Shown here piece after piece: positions 6,484-11,403 of a DNA stretch of 11,403 nucleotides (within the stretch, counting starts at the first letter, position 1; every line of letters starts with the position of its first letter). Made by a program: the position numbers and the translations under genes. The DNA comes from CAYFUF01 sp964394795. GTDB taxonomy: Bacteria > Bacillota > Clostridia > Tissierellales > Peptoniphilaceae. The notes under the pieces were generated by a model that ran no database searches, was not told where the DNA came from, and was given only the letters and a program-made list of their open reading frames with translations. The stretch covers positions 1 through 11,403 of the forward strand of contig CAYMYX010000042.1 in the NCBI GenBank assembly GCA_964394795.1, written 5' to 3'.

Positions 6484-6915
6484 TTAAAAAGGAAAGAAAG
6501 TAATCCTGAGCCAAGCGATCACAGCACCAAGCAATATGCCCGCGATAACTTGGGATGGGGTGTGGCCCAATACATCCTTCAGTGGTTGGTAGTCGCTGCC
6601 TAAGTCTTTCACTAAGTTTCGGCGCAATTCATTCAAGGCTTGCCCCTGAATGCCGACGGCATATCTAACGTTAAAGCTATCGTAGATGACCACCGCCCAG
6701 AATCCTAGCGCCAGAGCGAAAATCGATGTTCGGAAACCTTCCACAAAGCCAATCTGTACCATCAGGCAGGTAACGAAAGCCGAGTGGGCACTGGGAAAAC
6801 CGCCCGAACCCCAAAGTAACTGCCAATCGAATGTCTTAATTTCATGATAGCGGATCATCACTTTGATACCTTGGGCGATGGCCCACGCAATGCCGCAAAC
6901 AAATACAATATCCAT
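6484..6915 (-). CDS. Divergent PAP2 family membrane protein (YuiD-like)
   Basis: A 143-residue integral membrane protein of the divergent PAP2 family (DUF212, B. subtilis YuiD type), related to acid phosphatases and vanadium haloperoxidases. Family blocks are all visible: GGFPSAHSA (38-46), YDSFNVRYAVGIQGQALN (78-95) and LGHTPSQVIAG (116-126). The Ser-His and Gly-His-Thr-Pro segments match the usual active-site blocks, so a phosphatase-type activity on a membrane lipid phosphate is possible, but no substrate is established for the family. Hydrophobic segments lie at about 2-20, 46-58, 63-79 and 121-141. The start follows GAGG, 5 bases upstream of the ATG. A promoter with TATAAT precedes it. 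No terminator is evident after the stop, so read-through toward the riboswitch is possible. Confidence 0.88.
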   Translation of the reverse strand: MDIVFVCGIAWAIAQGIKVMIRYHEIKTFDWQLLWGSGGFPSAHSAFVTCLMVQIGFVEGFRTSIFALALGFWAVVIYDSFNVRYAVGIQGQALNELRRNLVKDLGSDYQPLKDVLGHTPSQVIAGILLGAVIAWLRITFFPF

Positions 6916-6969
6916 AAGTCCTCACTAGTAAATAATTTATTAGCAAAATCTTTGCTCAATCATTCTTTA

Positions 6970-6998
6970 ATTATACGGGATTCTCTGCCTTCTACCAA
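6970..6998 (-). promoter_or_regulatory. Promoter of the PAP2-family gene
   Basis: TTGGTA (6998-6993) and a perfect TATAAT (6975-6970) are 17 bases apart on the minus strand, about 55 bases before the ATG. A small AGCAAA/TTTGCT hairpin (6942-6956) lies in the leader. Confidence 0.65.
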
Positions 6999-7088
6999 AC
7001 AATTGGATAAGAAAAGCGATTTTTATTCGCCGTCAACCGACTCCAGAGTCCTTCACCATCCACAAACCCTGAGTGGCCAACCATCTTA

Positions 7089-7097
7089 TGGTAAAAT
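7089..7097 (+). promoter_or_regulatory. Extended -10 promoter of the walJ-rlmH operon
   Basis: TGGTAAAAT is an extended -10 element (TG, one base, TAAAAT). The hexamer 17 bases upstream (CTGAGT) is a weak -35. The expected start is about 15 bases before the ATG, leaving a short leader with GGAGG at 7107-7111. Confidence 0.55.
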
Positions 7098-7118
7098 GTC
7101 ACCTATGGAGGACACTAC

Positions 7119-7985
7119 ATGAAATGTTGTTCAATCGTTTCCGGTTCCAGCGGAAACTGTATCTATATAGAAACAGACCAAACCAGAATCCTCGTTGATG
7201 CGGGGAATTCCGGTCGCATCATCCAAGAAGGGCTTAAGTTAGCCGGGGTCGATCCCAAGACCCTCCACGCCATCTTTGTCACCCATGAGCATGGGGACCA
7301 TACGGCAGGTGTCGGTGTCTTAAGCCGACGTTTTCGCCTGCCCATTTTTGCCAACCAAGGCACTTGGAACGGGATGCATCGCCGTATTGGCAAGATTGCC
7401 AAGGAAAACCAGAAGTTTTTCAAAACCTACCAAACCTTCCAATTTCGTGACCTCATCGTCACGCCCTTTGCCACCTTCCACGACGCCCAAGACTCCGTTG
7501 GCTACACCTTCCAGTCACAGGACGGCAAGATTTCTGTCGTTACCGACACCGGCATCCTGGACGACCGCCTCATGGACACCATCCAAGGGTCTCAAATCTA
7601 CTACTTCGAATCCAACCACGATATCGACATGTTGATGGAAGGGCCATACCCTCCCGACCTCAAAGCCCGTATCCTCTCCGAGTTCGGCCACCTCTCCAAC
7701 CTCCAAGCCGGGGAAGGCCTCGTTGACCTCTTGCAAGGCAACCAGGAGAAGGTAATCCTCGCCCACATGTCCATCGAAAACAACTTAGAAGATATCTGCC
7801 ACGACACGGTTGTTCATATCCTCACCCGGGAAGGCATCGACACCCAACGAGACCAAAAGATCATCGTAGCTCCGCGCTACACACCCTCGGAGATGTTCTC
7901 CACTCAAGACATTTTGCCCGCCTCCAACCTAAACGCCTTCGAACAGCTATCCCTCAGCGAAGTTCTCGACAAGACCAACAACTAG
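7119..7985 (+). CDS. walJ: WalJ/YycJ-type metallo-beta-lactamase-fold hydrolase
   Basis: A 288-residue cytosolic MBL-fold protein matching YycJ/WalJ. It opens with the family start CCSIVSGSSGNCIYIET (3-19), then the metal motif THEHGDH (55-61), His121 in FHDA, Asp143 in VTDTG, ESNHD (164-168) and GHLSN (190-194). His56, His58, Asp60, His61 and Asp143 are the likely metal ligands. Family members are DNA-processing nucleases or exonucleases implicated in coordinating cell division with DNA replication; that role comes from the family, not from this sequence. In many Bacillota the gene ends the walRK operon. Here a PAP2 gene and a promoter precede it, so it is separated from walRK. rlmH follows after 8 bases. 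GGAGG, 7 bases before the ATG, fixes the start. Slightly longer than the usual roughly 265 residues owing to a C-terminal tail. Confidence 0.9.
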   Translation: MKCCSIVSGSSGNCIYIETDQTRILVDAGNSGRIIQEGLKLAGVDPKTLHAIFVTHEHGDHTAGVGVLSRRFRLPIFANQGTWNGMHRRIGKIAKENQKFFKTYQTFQFRDLIVTPFATFHDAQDSVGYTFQSQDGKISVVTDTGILDDRLMDTIQGSQIYYFESNHDIDMLMEGPYPPDLKARILSEFGHLSNLQAGEGLVDLLQGNQEKVILAHMSIENNLEDICHDTVVHILTREGIDTQRDQKIIVAPRYTPSEMFSTQDILPASNLNAFEQLSLSEVLDKTNN

Positions 7986-7993
7986 GAGGTCAT

Positions 7994-8470
7994 ATGAATA
8001 TCGACATCATTGCCATCGGAACTATAAAAGAAAAGTACCTCAAAGAGGGCATCGCCGAATACCAGAAGAGGCTCCAACCCTTCTGCCAATTCTCCATCAT
8101 CGAACGTCCCGAGGTGCGCCTTTCCCAAAATCCATCTCCCGCCGAAATCCAACAAGCCCTCAAAAAGGAAGCCGATGATATCGTCAGCCACCTACCCAAG
8201 ACATCCAAAATCGTCTCCCTCTGTATCGAAGGCAAGCAAGTCTCCAGTGAAGATTTCGCCAAAGATCTCGAAAAGTGGGTCATTGAAGGTGCCAGCTCCA
8301 TCACCTTCATTATTGGGTCCTCCCATGGTCTAGACCAGGAACTCAAGGATCAGGGAGCCAAGCTCTCCTTCTCCAAGATGACCTTTCCCCACCAGTTGAT
8401 GCGCCTCATCCTCGTCGAGCAGATTTACCGGGGGATGATGATACAGGCAAACAGAGCGTATCATAAATAG
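7994..8470 (+). CDS. rlmH: 23S rRNA (pseudouridine1915-N3)-methyltransferase RlmH
   Basis: A 158-residue SPOUT-class methyltransferase that methylates pseudouridine 1915 in helix 69 of 23S rRNA, using S-adenosylmethionine on assembled 70S ribosomes. The N-terminus MNIDIIAIGTIKEKYLKEGI is typical. The C-terminal knot carries FIIGSSHGL (105-113), LSFSKMTFPHQLMRLIL (124-140), VEQIYR (141-146) and the terminal AYHK. Two details differ from the commonest family sequence: the glycine loop reads GSSHG where GGS is usual, and the segment before YHK reads GMMIQANRA. Neither removes an obvious catalytic feature. AGGAGG lies 4-5 bases before the ATG. The gene directly follows walJ, a linkage seen across Bacillota. 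Confidence 0.95.
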   Translation: MNIDIIAIGTIKEKYLKEGIAEYQKRLQPFCQFSIIERPEVRLSQNPSPAEIQQALKKEADDIVSHLPKTSKIVSLCIEGKQVSSEDFAKDLEKWVIEGASSITFIIGSSHGLDQELKDQGAKLSFSKMTFPHQLMRLILVEQIYRGMMIQANRAYHK

Positions 8471-8498
8471 TATTAGCAATTACGTTAGGCAGGCTTTC

Positions 8499-9197
8499 AT
8501 GATGAACAATGAGAAAATCCGTAACAGTTTAATTCGATTTACTTTACTTGTTCTCGTCTTTATTTATGCTTGCTTTCTTTTTATTGACTTCTTTCTGCCT
8601 GACTTCAACCAGCTGGGCAATCAGTTGAAGTGGCTTTCAATTGTGATTCTTGCTTTGGAATCGGTGGTTCTGGTTCCCCGCATTACAGATACCAGACATC
8701 GTATTTTCGTTCGATGTTTCCAGTTGGCTGCAGTCCTCACAGTGGTTTGCGACTATTCCTTGTTGTTTACCGACCGGTATGTGATAGGTGTAGCCATTTT
8801 TTGCCTAGTCCAGGCTCTGCGTCTGTATGGGATGTTTCTAAAAGAAGCGCCCAAGTTCCTGTTAGTTGGCTTTGGCCTTGTGGTTTTAGCCATGGTCCTA
8901 AGGCAAGAGGCACTCCTTGTTTTACTCTATGCTTTCCTGCTCGTAAGCAACTTTATTCTTTCTTATCTTCACTACCGCAACAACAAGACTTCAACGACAG
9001 AATCCAACTTACCAACATGGCTCCCAGCCCTTGCTTACTTCCTCTTCATTCTTTGTGATATTTCAGTAGCTCTAGCCTTTATTGGCGTCGCGGCACATGT
9101 CTTTAGTCCGCTCCAATGGCTATTTTATTTGCCTTCGCAAGTTATCTTCTTCTATCTACTGACGAACGAATCGAGCGCTCAATTTTTCACCAAGTAA
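8499..9197 (+). CDS. Eight-helix membrane protein, possibly YhhN (lysoplasmalogenase) family
   Basis: A 232-residue, strongly hydrophobic protein. Membrane segments can be placed at about 11-31, 43-61, 70-88, 93-112, 118-133, 135-155, 172-196 and 203-222, with charged loops such as RITDTRHR (61-68) and HYRNNKTSTTE (157-167). The segments VVCDYSLLFTDRYVIGVAIF and AYFLFILCDISVALAF place acidic residues next to helices in a pattern that recalls the YhhN/TMEM86 family, whose characterised members cleave the vinyl-ether bond of lysoplasmalogen. That assignment is tentative. Start is ATG 8499 or 8502; the ribosome site (AGGCAGG) is weak. The gene begins 28 bases after rlmH with no terminator between, so it may be co-transcribed. 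Its stop abuts the terminator hairpin. Confidence 0.75.
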   Translation: MMNNEKIRNSLIRFTLLVLVFIYACFLFIDFFLPDFNQLGNQLKWLSIVILALESVVLVPRITDTRHRIFVRCFQLAAVLTVVCDYSLLFTDRYVIGVAIFCLVQALRLYGMFLKEAPKFLLVGFGLVVLAMVLRQEALLVLLYAFLLVSNFILSYLHYRNNKTSTTESNLPTWLPALAYFLFILCDISVALAFIGVAAHVFSPLQWLFYLPSQVIFFYLLTNESSAQFFTK

Positions 9198-9226
9198 AAA
9201 GGAGCAAAGCCCGTCGCCTTACTCCT
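9196..9226 (-). terminator. Terminator of the isocitrate dehydrogenase gene
   Basis: Arms 9200-9210 and 9216-9226 form an 11-bp stem around a 5-base loop, followed leftward by five U (A run 9196-9200). Both converging genes end here. The rightward copy has no U-tract, so it mainly stops the leftward transcript. It touches the TAA of the membrane-protein gene. Confidence 0.8.
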
Positions 9227-9254
9227 CTACGTTATACTTCAATTTAAACTACCG

Positions 9255-10256
9255 TTAATCCACCAGATAAGAAATCAAGGTGTCCGTAAACTCATCGGTC
9301 GTCGCCTTACCGCCCAAATCCGGCGTACAAAGTTCGGGTTGTTTCATGACTTCACCTAAAGCTGCACGGATTTTATCTGCAGGCTCATGCATGTTAAGGA
9401 AATCCAACATCAGGCAAGCGGACAAGAGTAGGGCGGACGGATTTGCGATGCCCTTGCCGGCGATGTCAGGTGCTGTTCCGTGGATGGCTTCAAAAGTGGC
9501 GATTTCATCGTTGCGGTTTAAACTTGGCGCAATACCCACGCCACCAATCAAGCCAGAGGTAATGTCGGAAACAATGTCGCCATAAAGGTTTGGCATGACC
9601 ATAACATCAAACTCTTCAGGCCACATGACCAGCTGCATACAGACATTGTCGATGATTAGATCATCAGACTTAATGTTGGGATACTCTTCCTTAACCTCAT
9701 TAAAAACCTTGCGGAAGAGGCCATCGGTATACTTCAAAATGTTGGCCTTATGTACGCAAGTTACTCTCTTTCGGTCATACTTGACGGCATATTCATAGGC
9801 CATCCTAATAATTCTCTCCGAATTCTTCCTCGTAATCCTCTTAATAGCAATCGCTTCATCATCCGAAATCATCTCTTCTTCACCAACATAGAGATCTTCT
9901 GTGTTTTCTCTAAAGATGACGATATCCACATCTTGGAAGCGGTTATCCAACTCGGGGTGGGTCTTAGATGGGCGAATATTGGCATAAAGGTCGAGGGCCA
10001 TCCTCATCTGCACATTAATACTGCGGAAACCCGAACCAATCGGTGTTGTTAATGGAGCCTTCAACGCTACCTTATTTCTTCGAACAGACTCAAGTGACTC
10101 CTCGGATAGAAGGATGCCTTCCTTATCATACAACTGTTGACCGGCTTCAAAGACCTCAAATTCAAGACCAAGGTCCATAGCTTCTAATATCTTTACAACA
10201 CTTTTCGAAATTTCAGGGCCTACACCGTCACCCTTAAATAAAGTAACTTTTGTCAT
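9255..10256 (-). CDS. NAD-dependent isocitrate dehydrogenase (IDH/IMDH family)
   Basis: A 333-residue beta-decarboxylating dehydrogenase that should convert isocitrate to 2-oxoglutarate and CO2. Landmarks: GDGVGPE (9-15); RSINVQMR (78-85), where Ser79, Asn81 and Arg85 match the isocitrate-binding residues of E. coli IDH; Arg95; RENTEDLYVG (116-125) with Arg116 and Tyr123; HKANI (169-173) with Lys170; and NLYGDIVSDITSGLIGG (223-239) with Asp227 and Asp231 for the metal. The cofactor loop HGTAPDIAG has Asp264 and Ile265 where NADP enzymes have Lys-Tyr, which indicates NAD+. The Ser-x-Asn motif argues against isopropylmalate dehydrogenase; homoisocitrate dehydrogenase is a less likely alternative. 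GAGG precedes the ATG by 8 bases. No citrate synthase or aconitase gene is adjacent, so the gene stands alone between its promoter and terminator. Confidence 0.85.
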   Translation of the reverse strand: MTKVTLFKGDGVGPEISKSVVKILEAMDLGLEFEVFEAGQQLYDKEGILLSEESLESVRRNKVALKAPLTTPIGSGFRSINVQMRMALDLYANIRPSKTHPELDNRFQDVDIVIFRENTEDLYVGEEEMISDDEAIAIKRITRKNSERIIRMAYEYAVKYDRKRVTCVHKANILKYTDGLFRKVFNEVKEEYPNIKSDDLIIDNVCMQLVMWPEEFDVMVMPNLYGDIVSDITSGLIGGVGIAPSLNRNDEIATFEAIHGTAPDIAGKGIANPSALLLSACLMLDFLNMHEPADKIRAALGEVMKQPELCTPDLGGKATTDEFTDTLISYLVD

Positions 10257-10597
10257 AACAATATCCTCAACTTTTCGCTTATTTGGTTAGTATTTGCTCC
10301 TGTAATTCTTCAGAAGTAAACTTTACCAAGACAGTAGATAGAAGCTTTATGTTACAAAACCAGCTCTATTTATGTTTCGCCTATTTTATCACATGTTTGT
10401 AAAATTTATTATATTTTCAGGTTTTTGCAACAAAATGCAGTCTCCCAGGGAGAAATTGTTAAATCAATGTTGTAATTCATCTTTTGCATTATTCCTCATA
10501 CCATTCTCAAAATTGTTTGCCATAATGAGGACCAAGAAGAATGTTTCACATTTAAATGTTAAGACTTCCGCACTTGGAAATCTATTAAGGAGATAAA
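10257..10597. other. Divergent intergenic region with promoters and two dyads
   Basis: No convincing gene. Leftward, an extended -10 TGATAAAAT has its hexamer at 10388-10383, which would give the isocitrate dehydrogenase gene a leader of about 120 bases. Rightward, TGCCATAAT (10518-10526) is a weak extended -10 for the 49-codon gene. Two dyads stand out: TCTCCC-A-GGGAGA (10441-10453) and the perfect palindrome ACATTTAAATGT (10548-10559); CCTCAT/ATGAGG (10494-10499, 10525-10530) is a third, looser pair. Any could be an operator for a divergent regulator. No known riboswitch was recognised. Confidence 0.4.
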
Positions 10598-10747
10598 ATG
10601 GGTTGTATAATTGAATTAATTCTGCTGCCATTTCGCTTTATTGCAGGAGCGCTTGCAGCCCTATTTTCATTGATTAATGTGGGTTGTTGTTTGTTTAGTG
10701 TTGCTGCTATGGCCGCTGTTGTGGGAATCATTGCCAGCTTGTTCTAG
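10598..10747 (+). CDS. Small hydrophobic membrane protein, 49 residues, unknown function
   Basis: A short gene supported by a textbook ribosome site: AAGGAG (10587-10592), 5 bases, then ATG. The product starts MGCIIELILLPFRFIAGALA and ends GIIASLF. It is almost wholly hydrophobic, with two likely membrane segments (about 4-25 and 30-48), a single Arg at 13, one Glu at 6, and Cys residues at 3, 30 and 31. Gly and Ala are frequent in the second half, which would allow tight helix packing. I do not recognise a family. The flavodoxin-like gene begins 44 bases downstream with no terminator between, so the two are probably co-transcribed. A toxin-like, membrane-anchor or regulatory peptide are all possible, and none is shown. 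The main doubt is its small size. Confidence 0.65.
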   Translation: MGCIIELILLPFRFIAGALAALFSLINVGCCLFSVAAMAAVVGIIASLF

Positions 10748-10791
10748 CACTCAAAATATAAACTACGGATCTGCAACGGAGAGAATCGCCT

Positions 10792-11265
10792 ATGAAAATC
10801 TTAATCGTCTACTATTCCTTTTCCGGAACCACCAAGAGTGTAGCTGAAACTATAGCTCTCCTCACTGATGGCGATCTTTTTGAACTGATTCCAGAAACAG
10901 AATATGACTTTTCAGATAACACAACTTTGGGTCGAATTCGGAACGGGATGGCCAGTGGCTACTGCCCTTCCTTGATAGGCAATCTCCCTGTAGTTGCCGA
11001 TTACGACGTTATCTTTATCGGATCGCCAAACTGGCTCAAAACTTTCGCGCCACCTGCCCTAAGTTTTCTCCAAGGAGCGGACTTGATAGGGAAGACTGTC
11101 ATTCCCTTCTGCACTCATGGTGGTGGAGGCTTTGGTCATATGGTGAGGGATTTACGTGAGGTGTGTCCCAACAGTCATTTTAAGGAAGGTCTTGCAGTTG
11201 GCGATGGTGGAGAGATTGAGCTAGTGGAGGAATGGTTGGAGTTGGTGTTGGGTGAAAATGAATAG
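10792..11265 (+). CDS. Flavodoxin-family FMN-binding protein
   Basis: A 157-residue cytosolic protein with the flavodoxin fold. The FMN phosphate loop is YSFSGTT (8-14) after strand KILIVYY. The 70s loop is VIFIGSPNW (73-81), where Trp81 could stack on the isoalloxazine ring. The third flavin-contact region is PFCTHGGGGFG (105-115). These features match the flavodoxin-like group found in many anaerobic and lactic Bacillota, used in low-potential electron transfer or as NAD(P)H-dependent reductases; the physiological partner is not visible. GGAGAG lies about 8 bases before the ATG. It is the last gene of a probable two-gene unit with the small hydrophobic protein upstream, and a strong U-tailed hairpin follows. 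Family call is firm; specific role is open. Confidence 0.88.
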   Translation: MKILIVYYSFSGTTKSVAETIALLTDGDLFELIPETEYDFSDNTTLGRIRNGMASGYCPSLIGNLPVVADYDVIFIGSPNWLKTFAPPALSFLQGADLIGKTVIPFCTHGGGGFGHMVRDLREVCPNSHFKEGLAVGDGGEIELVEEWLELVLGENE

Positions 11266-11296
11266 TTGATTTGAAAATTTGTAAGTTGAGATATAA

Positions 11297-11328
11297 GGCA
11301 AGTACATGCGTGTGCTTGTCTTTTTTTT
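11297..11328 (+). terminator. Rho-independent terminator of the flavodoxin operon
   Basis: GGCAAGTAC (11297-11305) pairs with GTGCTTGTC (11312-11320) across a 6-base loop, followed by eight T (11321-11328). It starts 31 bases after the stop codon. Confidence 0.88.
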
Positions 11329-11332
11329 GTGT

Positions 11333-11378
11333 AAAAAAACTGCTTGAACAAGGGAGGACATTCCTTTGTTCAAGCAGT
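11333..11378 (-). terminator. Strong leftward terminator for a gene beyond the right edge
   Basis: Arms 11339-11355 and 11362-11378 pair over 17 positions with one G-T, around a 6-base loop. The A run 11333-11339 gives seven U on the minus strand. No leftward gene lies in the window, so a convergent gene should end just past, or at, the right edge. Confidence 0.85.
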
Positions 11379-11403
11379 ATGAATAAAAGTATTTATTGAT
11401 TAG

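Noticed and set aside
7163..8346. Leftward and out-of-frame open frames across walJ and rlmH
   Set aside because: They result from the C-rich third positions of the real genes and have no ribosome sites.
10372..10596. 74-codon rightward open frame before the small membrane protein gene
   Set aside because: No ribosome site, no coding-like composition, and it overlaps the probable isocitrate dehydrogenase promoter; the real start signal is the AAGGAG serving ATG 10598.

Overview
The window looks like chromosomal DNA from a low-to-moderate GC member of the Bacillota, probably Lactobacillales. The evidence is strong AAGGAG/AGGAGG ribosome sites, Gram-positive style -35/-10 promoters, U-tailed hairpin terminators, a walJ-rlmH pair, a cre-like (CcpA) box, a YuiD-type PAP2 protein and a yybP-ykoY manganese riboswitch. 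A family such as Aerococcaceae is possible but cannot be settled from this sequence. No rRNA, tRNA, CRISPR array, insertion sequence or prophage gene was seen.

Layout, left to right. 1-275: decayed coding remnants with no intact gene. 276-316: hairpin terminator. 343-1323 (-): short zinc-dependent alcohol dehydrogenase with a promoter and a cre-like box. 1539-2266 (-): extracellular-domain protein, apparently missing its 5' part and interrupted by a 100-N assembly gap whose two flanks are identical over 55 bp. 2373-3375 (+): two-gene operon of a DsrE-family protein and a LUD-domain protein with a C-terminal four-cysteine motif. 3442-6228 (-): P2A-type cation ATPase whose leader (about 6293-6427) is a yybP-ykoY riboswitch overlapping a strong terminator. 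6484-6915 (-): YuiD-like divergent PAP2 membrane protein. 7119-8470 (+): walJ and rlmH, followed at 8499-9197 by an eight-helix membrane protein that resembles the YhhN family. 9255-10256 (-): NAD-type isocitrate dehydrogenase. 10598-11265 (+): a 49-residue hydrophobic protein and a flavodoxin-like protein. The right edge holds two back-to-back terminators, one of them serving an unseen leftward gene.

How the genes work together. Most are independent housekeeping or metabolic units separated by clear terminators. The best-supported regulatory unit is the riboswitch-ATPase pair: manganese should stabilise the aptamer, prevent terminator formation and switch on the pump, so the ATPase is probably a Mn2+ (or Mn2+/Ca2+) exporter. 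The DsrE-LUD and small protein-flavodoxin pairs suggest redox-related modules of unknown exact role. The alcohol dehydrogenase is probably under carbon catabolite control. I found no clear candidate for a wholly undescribed multi-gene system. The least explained items are the small membrane protein beside the flavodoxin and the DsrE-LUD pair.
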